From Nocardioides sp. (GTDB lineage: Bacteria > Actinomycetota > Actinomycetes > Propionibacteriales > Nocardioidaceae): a DNA stretch of 10,400 bases. Location: assembly GCA_003519585.1 (NCBI GenBank), contig DOWL01000065.1, positions 296-10,695 of the forward strand. Reading direction: 5' to 3'. Below are positions 1 through 7,514 of the stretch, in pieces (position 1 is the first letter of the stretch; the number at the start of each line of letters is the position of its first letter). The position numbers and the translations under genes are program-made. The notes under the pieces are model-generated. The model was not told the DNA's origin. It saw only the letters and a program-made list of their open reading frames with translations, and made no database searches.

Positions 1-25
1 GGCGGCCACTGAGAGGATGGCCCGC

Positions 26-541
26 ATGCGCGTGCACCTCGGCTCCGACCATGCCGGACTCGACCTCAAGGCCCACCTCGCCGGCTGGCTCACCGAGCAC
101 GGCTACGAGCCGGTCGACCACGGTCCGTTCCAGTACGACGCCCTCGACGACTACCCCGTCTTCTGCCTCCGTGCGGCCGAGGGTGTCGCGCGCGACCGCG
201 AGCAGGGCCTCGACAGCCTCGGCGTGGTCATCGGCGGCTCCGGTAACGGTGAGCAGATCGCGGCCAACAAGGTGCCCGGGATCCGGTGCGCGCTCGCCTG
301 GTCGGAGGAGACCGCGAGCCTGGCCCGAGAGCACAACGACGCGCAGGTGGTCTCGGTGGGCGGCCGGCTGCACCCGATCGAGGACATGACCCGCTTCGTC
401 GAGGTCTTCCTCGGCACGCCGTTCAGCCACGACGAGCGGCACGTGCGTCGGCTCGGGCAGATGGCCGACTACGAGCGCACCCACGAGCTACCACCACTCC
501 CGGAGTCCGCCGTGGGGCGGGGCGCGGGGCCGGATGCCTGA
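26..541 (+). CDS. rpiB: Ribose-5-phosphate isomerase B (RpiB/LacAB family)
   Basis: Interconverts ribose 5-phosphate and ribulose 5-phosphate in the cytosolic pentose phosphate pathway. The 171-residue protein opens with GSDHAG (residues 6-11), has the phosphate/active-site loop GGSGNGEQ (70-77) and a later REHNDAQVVSVGGR segment, all typical of actinobacterial RpiB. Ser72 stands where E. coli RpiB has its catalytic cysteine, and Glu76 is the likely base, as in the mycobacterial enzyme (family knowledge). I chose ATG 26 because GAGAGG at 11-16 lies 9 nt before it, and because RpiB proteins usually begin MRV.LGSDHAG. An ATG at 17 would touch that ribosome binding site and add three residues. 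A TGA at 10-12 may end an upstream gene. The 3' end overlaps the next gene by 8 nt, so the two are probably co-transcribed. Confidence 0.95.
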   Translation: MRVHLGSDHAGLDLKAHLAGWLTEHGYEPVDHGPFQYDALDDYPVFCLRAAEGVARDREQGLDSLGVVIGGSGNGEQIAANKVPGIRCALAWSEETASLAREHNDAQVVSVGGRLHPIEDMTRFVEVFLGTPFSHDERHVRRLGQMADYERTHELPPLPESAVGRGAGPDA

Positions 542-1373
542 GGGACACACCCTCCACCGCCTCGCCAGCGCGCTCGACGGCGCGTTCGCCGGCCGCGCAC
601 TGCGGGTGAGCAGTCCGCAGGGTCGGTTCGCCGAGTCGGCCGCACTCCTCGACGGTCGGGTGCTGGAGGGCGCCGAGTCGTGGGGCAAGCACCTGTGGCT
701 CCGCTTCGAGCCTGAGGACCTGGTCCACGTGCACCTCGGCCTCTACGGCCGCTTCGACGTCACCCGCGACGCGGCGTCGGTGCCTGCGCCGGTGGGCCAG
801 GTGCGGCTGCGGCTCGTGGGCTCCGGCTCCGGAGGCGACCGCGCGTCGTACGCCGACCTGCGCGGCGCGACCGCCTGTGAGCTCCAGACACCCGAGCAGC
901 GGACCGCGCTCGTTGCGCGGCTCGGCCCCGACCCGCTGCGCGAGGATGCCGATCCCGACCTGGCGTGGCACCGGATCTCGCGGAGCCGCGCCCCGATCGC
1001 CGGGCTGCTGATGGACCAGTCGGTCGTGGCCGGGATCGGGAACGTCTACCGCGCCGAACTGCTCTACCGCCACCGTGTCGACCCGCTCCGAGCGGGTACC
1101 ACCCTGCGCCGTGGCCGCTGGACCGCGATGTGGGAGGACCTGGTGGAGTTGATGCACGACGGAGTGCGCGACGGAGTGATCCGCACGGTGCGGCCCGAAC
1201 ACCTGACCGACGCCGAGCGCCTCGACGGCGCCCGGGTCTCCTACGTCTACCGCCGTACCGGCGAGCCCTGCCGGGTCTGCGGCAGCCGGGTCCGGGCCCG
1301 TGACCTGCAAGGACGCAACCTCTACTGGTGCGTACGCTGCCAGCCCCGGTTCCGCTCCAGGGCCCTACAGTGA
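534..1373 (+). CDS. nei: Fpg/Nei family DNA glycosylase (endonuclease VIII, Nei1-like)
   Basis: Base-excision repair enzyme that removes oxidised bases and cleaves the abasic site. The 279-residue protein begins MPEGHTLHRLA, with the Schiff-base proline (Pro2 after Met removal) and catalytic Glu3. Lys52 lies in WGKHLW. The DNA-binding helix-two-turn-helix segment is near residues 160-185 (MDQSVVAGIGNVYRAELLYR). A C-terminal zinc finger has Cys246, Cys249, Cys266 and Cys269. The sequence closely resembles M. tuberculosis Nei1, which also lies next to rpiB. The start codon lies inside the last codons of rpiB (ATGCCTGA), indicating translational coupling. All key residues seem intact. Whether it prefers oxidised pyrimidines or purines cannot be read from the sequence. 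Confidence 0.95.
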   Translation: MPEGHTLHRLASALDGAFAGRALRVSSPQGRFAESAALLDGRVLEGAESWGKHLWLRFEPEDLVHVHLGLYGRFDVTRDAASVPAPVGQVRLRLVGSGSGGDRASYADLRGATACELQTPEQRTALVARLGPDPLREDADPDLAWHRISRSRAPIAGLLMDQSVVAGIGNVYRAELLYRHRVDPLRAGTTLRRGRWTAMWEDLVELMHDGVRDGVIRTVRPEHLTDAERLDGARVSYVYRRTGEPCRVCGSRVRARDLQGRNLYWCVRCQPRFRSRALQ

Positions 1374-1410
1374 GCGCGAACACCCGCGCGGGAGCACCTG
1401 GAGAGGCCGA

Positions 1411-2514
1411 ATGACGACCGACGTCCAGCTCTCGCGCGCGCGTTCGGGCGACGTCCGCCCGGCGCGGCACACCGTGCGCAGGTTCGCGCGGCGGGGCGCG
1501 TACGCCGACACCAAGGTGATGGTCGCCCTGATCCTGCTCAGCCTCGCGATCACGGTCGCGGTGGTGATCGCGCCGACCCAGATGCCGTTCACGAGCCTGA
1601 TGGTGCCGCTGCTGCTCGGCAGCCTCCTGCTCAACCCCAAGCACCTGCCCTGGTTCGTGCTCGTCCTCTTCGTGCTGCTGGTGATCTGCGTGGTTGCGCA
1701 GGAAGCGCGGTCCGGGCGCACCTACGCCGCCGTGGGCATCCAGGTGCTGATGCTGCTGATCGTGCTGGCCGCCTCGCTGCGGCGATCGCGGCTGGGGGTG
1801 GCGGGCGCGATGGGTGAGTCGATGTTCGTCGATCTGCGCGACCGGATCCTCCAACAGGGCGGGATTCCGGAGCTCCCGCCCGGCTGGCACGCGGAGTCCG
1901 CGCTCCGATCCGCCGGCGGTACGCCGTTCGCGGGCGACTTCGTCGTCGCCAGCCGCAACGCGGCCCGGCTCGAGCTCGCCGTGGTCGACGTGTCCGGCAA
2001 GGGCGAGGAGGCCGGGACCCGCGCGCTGCTGCTCTCGGGTGCCTTCGGGGGGCTGCTCGGCGCGCTGCCGCCGGACCGGTTCCTGACCGCTGCCAACGAC
2101 TACCTGCTGGCCCAGGAGTGGGACGAGGGGTTCGCCACCGCGGTCCACCTCTCCCTCGATCTGCACGACGGCGCCTTCGAGGTCCGCACGGCCGGCCACC
2201 CCCCGGCCGCGTTCCGGCACGCCGGCACCGGCCGCTGGACGGTGCTGCCCAGCGAGGGGCCGATCCTGGGCCTGATGCCGGAGGCGGTCTTCACGCCGGC
2301 CACGGGCGTGGTGGGCCACCACGACGCGCTCCTGCTCTACACCGACGGCATGGTCGAGGAGCCGCGCCGTGACATCGACCTCGGCATCGACCGGATGCTC
2401 GGTGAGGCCGAGCACCTGCTGCGGGGCAGCTTCGAGGGGGCCGCACGGAGGCTCGTCGACGCGCTCGGATCCCGTGACGACGACCGCGCCATGGTCGTCG
2501 TTTCGCGGAGCTGA
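1411..2514 (+). CDS. Membrane-anchored PP2C/SpoIIE-type serine/threonine phosphatase
   Basis: The 367-residue protein begins at ATG 1411, with GGAGAGG at 1400-1406. An in-frame GTG at 1300 would overlap nei and has no such site. The N-terminus has about 30 basic residues, then four hydrophobic segments near 36-54, 60-75, 80-96 and 105-122. The cytosolic domain has the metal-dependent phosphatase signatures GDF (175-177), DVSGKG (193-198), AGHPP (261-265), LLLYTDG (307-313) and RDDDRA (355-360). Family members dephosphorylate anti-sigma-factor antagonists or other phosphoproteins. No PAS, GAF or HAMP sensor lies between membrane and phosphatase domains, so any input must come through the membrane segments. 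No partner kinase or anti-sigma factor is in view, so the target is unknown. A 37-nt gap separates it from nei, so it may be read as part of that operon. Confidence 0.9.
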   Translation: MTTDVQLSRARSGDVRPARHTVRRFARRGAYADTKVMVALILLSLAITVAVVIAPTQMPFTSLMVPLLLGSLLLNPKHLPWFVLVLFVLLVICVVAQEARSGRTYAAVGIQVLMLLIVLAASLRRSRLGVAGAMGESMFVDLRDRILQQGGIPELPPGWHAESALRSAGGTPFAGDFVVASRNAARLELAVVDVSGKGEEAGTRALLLSGAFGGLLGALPPDRFLTAANDYLLAQEWDEGFATAVHLSLDLHDGAFEVRTAGHPPAAFRHAGTGRWTVLPSEGPILGLMPEAVFTPATGVVGHHDALLLYTDGMVEEPRRDIDLGIDRMLGEAEHLLRGSFEGAARRLVDALGSRDDDRAMVVVSRS

Positions 2515-2532
2515 GGCTCCGACCGGTAGATT

Positions 2533-2562
2533 TCCGGGGTCTACGGGGGCGATCCCCCCGGA
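2533..2562 (+). terminator. Possible hairpin terminator after the phosphatase gene
   Basis: Starting 18 bases after the stop codon, TCCGGGG (2533-2539) can pair with CCCCGGA (2556-2562). Alternatively CGGGGG (2544-2549) pairs with CCCCCG (2555-2560) around a 5-base loop. No T-run follows, which is common in high-GC actinobacteria. The stretch could equally belong to the tRNA leader: a TANNNT-like TAGATT at 2527-2532 could be a -10 box for the tRNA genes, although I see no clear -35 box. Confidence 0.35.
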
Positions 2563-2565
2563 CGC

Positions 2566-2639
2566 GCGGATGTAGCTCAATGGTAGAGCCCCAGTCTTCC
2601 AAACTGGCTACGCGGGTTCGATTCCCGTCATCCGCTCCA
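2566..2639 (+). tRNA. tRNA-Gly (anticodon TCC)
   Basis: A full cloverleaf can be drawn. The acceptor stem pairs GCGGATG (2566-2572) with CATCCGC (2629-2635). The D stem is GCTC/GAGC. The anticodon stem CCAGT/ACTGG surrounds the loop CTTCCAA, with TCC at 2598-2600. The T stem surrounds TTCGATT (2617-2623). The discriminator T at 2636 is followed by an encoded CCA (2637-2639). It reads GGA and possibly other GGN codons. Confidence 0.97.
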
Positions 2640-2685
2640 AGCGGGGTCCAGGGCTGTCCGAACGGCGGCCCGGGGCCCGGTTTGG

Positions 2686-2758
2686 CGGGGCGTAGCGTAG
2701 TGGCTAGCGCGCCTGCTTTGGGAGCAGGAGACCGCAGGTTCGAGTCCTGTCGCCCCGA
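2686..2758 (+). tRNA. tRNA-Pro (anticodon TGG)
   Basis: The acceptor stem pairs CGGGGCG (2686-2692) with CGCCCCG (2751-2757), with discriminator A2758. The D stem pairs GCGT (2695-2698) with GCGC (2707-2710). The anticodon stem CCTGC/GCAGG holds the loop TTTGGGA, with TGG at 2719-2721. The T loop is TTCGAGT (2739-2745). The next bases are CGA, so CCA is not encoded and must be added enzymatically, unlike the tRNA-Gly 46 bases upstream. The two tRNAs could be one transcript running into tig. Confidence 0.96.
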
Positions 2759-2832
2759 CGAGACACCAGCCATGAGTCACCGGCCACACCGGCCACGTAC
2801 AGGACGTGCAGGACCACCCAGGAGGAGAAGCT

Positions 2833-4248
2833 GTGAAGAGCGCCGTCGAGACCTTGAGCCCGACCCGGGCCAAGCTCACCGTCGAGGTGCCCTTCGAGGA
2901 GCTCAAGCCGAGCCTCGACGCGGCGTACAAGCAGATCGCCAAGCAGATCAACGTGCCCGGCTTCCGCCGTGGCAAGGTCCCGCCGGCGGTCATCGACCGG
3001 CAGGTCGGTCGCGAGGCGGTCCTCGACCAGGCGATCAACGACGTGCTTCCCCAGAAGTACATGGAGGCGCTGCAGAGCAACTCCCTCGAGCCGCTCGCCC
3101 AGCCCGAGATCGAGGTCACCAAGCACGGTGAGGAGGGGCTGGAGTTCACCGCCGAGGTCGACGTCAAGCCCGAGATCACCCTCCCGTCCTACGACGACCT
3201 CGAGGCGACCGTCGACGACGTCGCGGTCAGCGACGCCGACGTCGAGGAGCAGGTCCAGGCGCTGCGCGAGCGGTTCGCCACCCTCTCCGACGTCGAGCGG
3301 GCGGCCGAGGACGGTGACTTCGTGGTCATCGACCTCACCGCGACCCGCGACGGCGAGGTCATCGACGGTGCCGAGCTGACCGGCATGAGCTACCAGGTCG
3401 GCCGGGGCGGCATGATCGACGGCCTCGACGAGGCCCTGATCGGCATGGGTATCGACGACGACAAGACGTTCCAGACCGAGCTCGTCGGCGGCGACCTGGT
3501 CGGCCAGGAGGTCGACGTCCAGGTCAAGGTCACCCAGGTCCAGGAGCAGGAGCTGCCCGACCTGGACGACGAGTTCGCGCAGGAGGCCTCCGAGTTCGAC
3601 ACCGTGGCCGAGCTCGAGGACGACATCCGCGAGCGGCTCAGCCGCGGCAAGCGGCTCGAGCAGGCGGCCGCCGCCCGCGACGCCGTCCTCGAGGTGCTGC
3701 TCGACCGGATCGAGGTGCCGCTGCCCGAGACCATCGTCACCGACGAGCTCAACTCCCGTCGCGACTCGATCGAGCAGCAGCTCGTCTACGCCGGCATGAC
3801 GATGGAGGCCTACCTCGAGGAGCAGGAGCAGACCCAGGAGGAGTTCGAGGCCGACCTCGAGCGCCGGGTCCGCGACGCGGTCGCCGCCCAGTTCGTGCTC
3901 GACGCGATCGCCAAGAAGGAAGAGTTCGGCGTCGACCAGAGCGAACTCTCCCAGCACCTGGTCCGCCGGGCCCAGCAGTCCGGCCAGGACCCGCAGGAGT
4001 TCGCGAACCACATGTTCGAGCACAACCACATCCCCGAGCTGATCCAGGAGATCCTGCGCGGCAAGGCGCTGGCCCAGATCGTGGAGGCGGCCACCGTCAC
4101 CGACGAGTCGGGCAACCACGTGGAGCTGAAGAACCTCCAGCCCGACGGCACCATCGGCGAGCCGGAGCCCGAGGAGCCGGAGGCCGAGGCCGCTCCGGAG
4201 ACCGAGGCTGCCCCGGAGGCCGAGCCCGAGGAGCCCGCCGCCAAGTAG
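2833..4248 (+). CDS. tig: Trigger factor, ribosome-associated chaperone and peptidyl-prolyl isomerase
   Basis: Binds the ribosome exit tunnel and shields nascent chains. The 471-residue protein has the N-terminal ribosome-binding domain with signature GFRRGKVP (residues 43-50). The central FKBP-like isomerase domain is at about 150-245 (DGDFVVIDLTATRDG through VQVKVTQVQEQELPDL), followed by the helical C-terminal substrate-binding domain. The last 30 or so residues are a low-complexity Glu/Pro/Ala tail, common in actinobacterial trigger factors. I chose GTG 2833 because GGAGGAG (2821-2827) lies 5 nt before it and because the product then begins MKSAVETLSPTRAKL, like relatives. A GTG at 2806 would put that ribosome binding site inside the gene. 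It lies just upstream of the clp genes, the conserved actinobacterial and bacterial arrangement. Confidence 0.97.
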   Translation: MKSAVETLSPTRAKLTVEVPFEELKPSLDAAYKQIAKQINVPGFRRGKVPPAVIDRQVGREAVLDQAINDVLPQKYMEALQSNSLEPLAQPEIEVTKHGEEGLEFTAEVDVKPEITLPSYDDLEATVDDVAVSDADVEEQVQALRERFATLSDVERAAEDGDFVVIDLTATRDGEVIDGAELTGMSYQVGRGGMIDGLDEALIGMGIDDDKTFQTELVGGDLVGQEVDVQVKVTQVQEQELPDLDDEFAQEASEFDTVAELEDDIRERLSRGKRLEQAAAARDAVLEVLLDRIEVPLPETIVTDELNSRRDSIEQQLVYAGMTMEAYLEEQEQTQEEFEADLERRVRDAVAAQFVLDAIAKKEEFGVDQSELSQHLVRRAQQSGQDPQEFANHMFEHNHIPELIQEILRGKALAQIVEAATVTDESGNHVELKNLQPDGTIGEPEPEEPEAEAAPETEAAPEAEPEEPAAK

Positions 4249-4259
4249 GGTCGGCGACC

Positions 4260-4736
4260 ATGGCCGCCGAGACCGCTGCGGACCGCGAACTGCGGGCAGA
4301 GGCGACCATCGACGCCTCCCCGGCGGCGGTGTGGGCCGTGTTGGCCGACGTACGACGCATGCCCGAGCTCTCGCCCGAACTGGTCCGGATGGTGCCGCTC
4401 AAGCCCGGCGGTCTGCGGCCCGGACAGTGGTACCTCGGGCTCAACCGGCGCAAGGCGGTGCTGTGGCCGACCCGGAGCGTGGTCTCCGAGGTCGAGCCCG
4501 ACCGCGCGGTGGCCTGGGACACCCGCTCCAGCGGCGCTCGCTGGATCTGGGAGCTCACCCCGGACGGGTCCGGGACCCGCGTCGTACACCGCCGACCGGT
4601 GCCGCGACAGCTCACTGGGCTCAGCCTGGTCTTCGCCAAAGTCTTCCTCGGCGGCGTCGGCGGACACGCCGACGAGCTCGAGGAGGGCATGGCCGTCTCG
4701 GTCGCCCGGCTCAAGCGGGCCGTCGAAGGCTCCTGA
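4260..4736 (+). CDS. SRPBCC-superfamily (START-like / polyketide cyclase-like) protein
   Basis: The 158-residue protein starts 11 bases after the tig stop codon, so the two are probably co-transcribed. The pattern is that of the SRPBCC fold: LRAEATIDASPAAVWAVLADVRRMPELSPELVRM near the start, a middle strand region ending in AWDTRSSGARWIWELTPDGSGTRVVHRR, and a long C-terminal helix (GGHADELEEGMAVSVARLKRAV). The fold forms a hydrophobic pocket for a lipid or other small ligand. No catalytic motif is visible and the ligand cannot be predicted. There is no signal peptide, so it is probably cytosolic. The ribosome binding site is weak (AGGG at the tig stop), suggesting coupling to tig translation. 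Its place between tig and clpP1 does not reveal a role. Confidence 0.8.
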   Translation: MAAETAADRELRAEATIDASPAAVWAVLADVRRMPELSPELVRMVPLKPGGLRPGQWYLGLNRRKAVLWPTRSVVSEVEPDRAVAWDTRSSGARWIWELTPDGSGTRVVHRRPVPRQLTGLSLVFAKVFLGGVGGHADELEEGMAVSVARLKRAVEGS

Positions 4737-4758
4737 GGGTGTGGAGCCGGGTTTCATC

Positions 4759-4772
4759 TGCCCACAGCGAAC
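4759..4772 (+). promoter_or_regulatory. Candidate ClgR operator upstream of clpP1
   Basis: The sequence TGC-CCACA-GCGAAC fits the right half of the ClgR consensus (CGC-YNANR-GCG plus WWS) exactly and misses the left half by one base in CGC (TGC). ClgR is the known activator of clpP operons in Streptomyces, Corynebacterium and Mycobacterium. The site is centred about 60 bases before the inferred clpP1 transcription start, a usual distance for an activator. The assignment is from consensus matching by eye only. Confidence 0.45.
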
Positions 4773-4788
4773 ATCGCGGGACATGCCG

Positions 4789-4816
4789 TGGAACTGTCCC
4801 TCTCCCCGGCTAAGGT
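4789..4816 (+). promoter_or_regulatory. Candidate clpP1 promoter giving a leaderless transcript
   Basis: A TANNNT-type -10 box, TAAGGT (4811-4816), ends 7 bases before the GTG at 4824. Transcription would therefore begin at about 4823-4824, on the start codon itself, the usual geometry of actinobacterial leaderless genes. A weak -35-like TGGAAC (4789-4794) lies 16 bases upstream. The AAGG inside this box could alternatively act as a ribosome binding site 8 bases before the GTG, in which case transcription would begin further upstream. Confidence 0.5.
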
Positions 4817-4823
4817 CGGGCTC

Positions 4824-5468
4824 GTGACTCCTCAGACTTCCGGCCCGCTCGAGGGCCCCTCGGCCGGCGGCGGGGCCGGCATCGCCGTTCTCGACGACCA
4901 CATCTACCAGCGGCTGCTGCGTGAGCGGATCGTCTTCCTCGGCTCCGAGGTGCGCGACCAGAACGCCAACGCGATCTGCGCCCAGCTGCTGCTGCTCTCG
5001 GCCGAGGACCCCGAGGCCGACATCTTCTTGCACATCAACTCACCGGGTGGCTCGGTCGACGCCGGCATGGCGATCTACGACACCATGAACTACATCCCCA
5101 ACGACGTGGCCACCGTCGGCATGGGGCTCGCCGCGTCGATGGGGCAGTTCCTGCTCTGCGCCGGCACCAAGGGCAAGCGCTACGCGCTGCCCCACTCGCG
5201 GATCATGATGCACCAGCCCTCCTCGGGCATGGGCGGCTCCGCGTCCGACATCAAGATCCAGGCCCAGCAGTCCCTGCACATCAAGAAGGTCCTGCTGGAG
5301 CTGATCGCCCAGCACACGGGGCAGCCGGTCGAGCAGATCGAGCAGGACGCCGACCGCGACCGCTGGTTCACCGCCGACCAGGCCAAGGAGTACGGCCTGG
5401 TCGACCAGGTGATCACCAGCGCCCGCGAAGCTGCCGACGACGGCCGCCCCGCGCGGCAGAAGGACTGA
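4824..5468 (+). CDS. clpP1: ATP-dependent Clp protease proteolytic subunit, ClpP1-type
   Basis: A serine peptidase ring subunit that degrades substrates unfolded by ClpX or ClpC. From GTG 4824 it is 214 residues. The catalytic triad is visible: Ser105 in [11 protein letters not shown], His130 in MMHQPS and Asp179 in DADRDRWF. The oxyanion region has [18 protein letters not shown] (71-88). It resembles Streptomyces ClpP1 ([20 protein letters not shown]) more than ClpP2. The start is a judgement: an in-frame GTG at 4788 would add 12 residues but would place the likely promoter inside the gene. The short N-terminal Gly/Ala/Ser-rich stretch (11-20) is probably a propeptide removed on maturation. 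clpP2 follows after 6 bases. In actinobacteria the two assemble as a mixed ClpP1P2 tetradecamer (family knowledge). Confidence 0.95.
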   Translation: MTPQTSGPLEGPSAGGGAGIAVLDDHIYQRLLRERIVFLGSEVRDQNANAICAQLLLLSAEDPEADIFLHINSPGGSVDAGMAIYDTMNYIPNDVATVGMGLAASMGQFLLCAGTKGKRYALPHSRIMMHQPSSGMGGSASDIKIQAQQSLHIKKVLLELIAQHTGQPVEQIEQDADRDRWFTADQAKEYGLVDQVITSAREAADDGRPARQKD

Positions 5469-5474
5469 CCCCAT

Positions 5475-6125
5475 ATGAACGAGCGCACCGCTGACCTGAT
5501 CAGCCCCTCGATGAACTACTACATCCCGCAGTGGGAGGAGCGGACCTCCTACGGCTTCCGCCGGATCGACCCCTACGCGAAGCTGTTCGAGGACCGCATC
5601 ATCTACCTCGGCACGCCGATCTCCGACGACGTGGCCAACGCCGTGATCGCCCAGCTGATGTGCCTGGAGTCGATGAACCCCGACCAGGACATCCAGATCT
5701 ACATCAACAGCCCCGGCGGTTCGTTCACAGCGCTGACGGCGATCTACGACACCATGAACTTCATCAAGTCCGACGTGCAGACCGTGTGCATCGGACAGGC
5801 GGCCTCCGCAGCGGCGATCCTGCTCGCGGCCGGCGCCCCGGGCAAGCGGCTGGCGCTGCCCAACAGCCGGATCCTGATCCACCAGCCCTACACCGAGGGC
5901 ACCTTCGGCCAGACCTCCGACATCGAGATCCAGGCCAATGAGATCCTGCGGATGCGCGAGCTGCTCGAGAAGATGATCTCCGACCACAGCGGTCGGTCGA
6001 TCGAGCAGGTCAGCACCGACATCGAGCGCGACAAGATCCTGACCGCCGACGAGGCGGTCGACTACGGCCTGATCGACGCCGTGATCGAGTCGCGCAAGGG
6101 GACCCCGGCGCTCTCTGCCGGTTGA
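5475..6125 (+). CDS. clpP2: ATP-dependent Clp protease proteolytic subunit, ClpP2-type
   Basis: The second ClpP subunit, 216 residues. The catalytic residues are Ser111 (GQAASAAA), His136 (LIHQPY) and Asp186 (IERDKIL). INSPGGSFTALTAIYDTMNF (78-97) is the substrate-strand region. The N-terminus (YYIPQWEERTSYGFRRIDPYAKLFEDRIIYLG) is typical of actinobacterial ClpP2, the ring that docks the ATPase partner in mycobacteria. It starts at ATG 5475, only 6 bases after the clpP1 stop codon. Its ribosome binding site, AAGGA, lies at the end of clpP1, so the two are certainly one operon. All catalytic residues are intact. Confidence 0.97.
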   Translation: MNERTADLISPSMNYYIPQWEERTSYGFRRIDPYAKLFEDRIIYLGTPISDDVANAVIAQLMCLESMNPDQDIQIYINSPGGSFTALTAIYDTMNFIKSDVQTVCIGQAASAAAILLAAGAPGKRLALPNSRILIHQPYTEGTFGQTSDIEIQANEILRMRELLEKMISDHSGRSIEQVSTDIERDKILTADEAVDYGLIDAVIESRKGTPALSAG

Positions 6126-6146
6126 CACGCCACCCCGTGACTCGCC

Positions 6147-6176
6147 GCGAACGGGCGGGGGACGGGGTACCGTTCG
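6147..6176 (+). promoter_or_regulatory. Inverted repeat and possible -10 box upstream of clpX
   Basis: In the gap between clpP2 and clpX, CGAACGG (6148-6154) is the exact inverted complement of CCGTTCG (6170-6176), with a 15-base spacer. A TANNNT-type -10 candidate, TACCGT (6168-6173), overlaps the right arm, and would give a leader of about 40 bases before the clpX start. The hexamer GCGAAC (6147-6152) is the same half-site seen in the candidate ClgR operator of clpP1, but the other half does not match. It could be an operator, a weak terminator of the clpP operon, or chance in GC-rich DNA. Confidence 0.3.
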
Positions 6177-6219
6177 GGACGCGCTGGGATGATCATCACA
6201 GTGAACGAGGAGGAACACC

Positions 6220-7503
6220 GTGGCACGCATCGGTGACGGTGGCGACCTGTTGAAGTGCTCTTTCTGTGGGAAGAGCCAGAAGCAGGTCAAGAAGCTGATC
6301 GCCGGCCCCGGCGTCTACATCTGCGACGAGTGCATCGACCTCTGCAACGAGATCATCGAGGAAGAGCTCAGCGAGGGCACCGAGGTCAGCCTCGACGAGC
6401 TGCCCAAGCCCCGCGAGATCTTCGAGTTCCTCAACTCCTACGTGATCGGCCAGGAGCAGGCCAAGAAGTCGCTCGCGGTGGCCGTCTACAACCACTACAA
6501 GCGGGTCCAGGCCGGGATCCAGCCGGCCGGCGGACGACACTCCAAGGAGGAGGTCGTCGAGGTCGCAAAGTCCAACATCCTGGTGATCGGCCCCACCGGC
6601 TGTGGCAAGACCTATCTCGCCCAGACCCTGGCCCGGATGCTCAACGTCCCGTTCGCGATCGCCGACGCCACGGCTCTCACCGAGGCCGGGTATGTCGGTG
6701 AGGACGTCGAGAACATCCTGCTCAAGCTGATCCAGGCCGCCGACTACGACGTCAAGAAGGCCGAGACGGGGATCATCTACATCGACGAGATCGACAAGGT
6801 GGCCCGCAAGGCGGAGAACCCCTCGATCACCCGTGATGTCTCCGGCGAGGGCGTCCAGCAGGCGCTGCTGAAGATCATCGAGGGCACCACCGCCTCGGTG
6901 CCGCCCCAGGGGGGTCGCAAACACCCCCACCAGGAGTTCATCCAGATCGACACCACCAACATCCTCTTCGTGGTGGGTGGTGCCTTCGCCGGGCTCGAGC
7001 ACATCGTCGAGCAGCGGGTCGGCAAGAAGACGCTCGGCTTCACCGCCGAGGTCCGCGGCAAGGAGGAGCGCGAGGCCGACGACCTGCTCGCCCAGGTCCG
7101 GCCCGAGGATCTCACCAAGTTCGGCCTGATCCCCGAGTTCATCGGCCGCCTCCCGCTGATCGCCTCAGTGTCCAAACTGGACCAGGAGGCCCTCGTCCAG
7201 ATCCTCACCGAGCCGCGCAACGCGCTGGTCAAGCAGTACCAGAAGCTCTTCGAGCTCGACGGCGTCGAGCTGGAGTTCACCGACGACGCCGTCGAGGCGA
7301 TCGCCGACAAGGCCATGGAGCGCGGCACCGGCGCCCGCGGCCTGCGCGCCATCATCGAGGAGGTCCTCCTCCACGTGATGTACGACGTACCCTCCCGCGG
7401 CGACGTCGCCAAGGTCGTGGTGACCCGCGAGGTCGTCCTCGACGACGTCGCTCCCACGCTCGTCCCGCGCGAGTCCGAGGCCAAGAAGAAGAAGTCGGCC
7501 TAG
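6220..7503 (+). CDS. clpX: ClpX, AAA+ unfoldase of the ClpXP protease
   Basis: Recognises, unfolds and feeds proteins to the ClpP chamber using ATP. The 427-residue protein has the zinc-binding domain (Cys13, Cys16, Cys35, Cys38), Walker A GPTGCGKT (124-131), pore-1 loop GYVGED (158-162 region) and Walker B IIYIDEID (185-192). It also has the RKH pore loop (233-235), an LGF ClpP-docking loop (272-274, in place of the IGF of E. coli), and the sensor-2 arginine in GARGLR (371-376). The length is normal and all motifs are intact. It begins with GTG 6220, with a strong GAGGAGG at 6207-6213. The 94-base gap after clpP2 could carry its own promoter. It is followed directly by the left inverted repeat. 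Confidence 0.98.
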   Translation: MARIGDGGDLLKCSFCGKSQKQVKKLIAGPGVYICDECIDLCNEIIEEELSEGTEVSLDELPKPREIFEFLNSYVIGQEQAKKSLAVAVYNHYKRVQAGIQPAGGRHSKEEVVEVAKSNILVIGPTGCGKTYLAQTLARMLNVPFAIADATALTEAGYVGEDVENILLKLIQAADYDVKKAETGIIYIDEIDKVARKAENPSITRDVSGEGVQQALLKIIEGTTASVPPQGGRKHPHQEFIQIDTTNILFVVGGAFAGLEHIVEQRVGKKTLGFTAEVRGKEEREADDLLAQVRPEDLTKFGLIPEFIGRLPLIASVSKLDQEALVQILTEPRNALVKQYQKLFELDGVELEFTDDAVEAIADKAMERGTGARGLRAIIEEVLLHVMYDVPSRGDVAKVVVTREVVLDDVAPTLVPRESEAKKKKSA

Positions 7504-7514
7504 GCCGTTTCGCC

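Noticed and set aside
1..12. End of an upstream gene (codons GGC GGC CAC TGA)
   Set aside because: Only three codons and a possible stop are visible, too little to support a gene call.
423..2580. Very long open frames on the minus strand opposite nei and the phosphatase gene
   Set aside because: They have low-complexity Arg/Gly/Ala/Pro-rich translations with no domain pattern. They are antisense shadows expected in GC-rich DNA over strongly supported plus-strand genes.
2779..2797. A short tandem of CACCGGCCA-like units between tRNA-Pro and tig
   Set aside because: There are only two copies in GC-rich sequence, with no sign of function.
2704..4119. A 471-codon minus-strand open frame opposite tig
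   Set aside because: The translation is Leu/Asp/Val/Gly repeats produced by the codon pattern of tig, and it runs through the tRNA-Pro gene. There is no ribosome binding site or family resemblance.
6122..6127. A perfect TTGACA as -35 box for clpX
   Set aside because: It overlaps the clpP2 stop codon, and at 16-19 bases downstream there is only GC-rich sequence without a TANNNT box. The better -10 candidate (6168-6173) is too far away.
3810..7002. Long minus-strand open frames opposite clpP1, clpP2 and clpX
   Set aside because: They are complementary-strand artefacts: the plus-strand genes have every catalytic motif, and the antisense proteins are compositionally odd.
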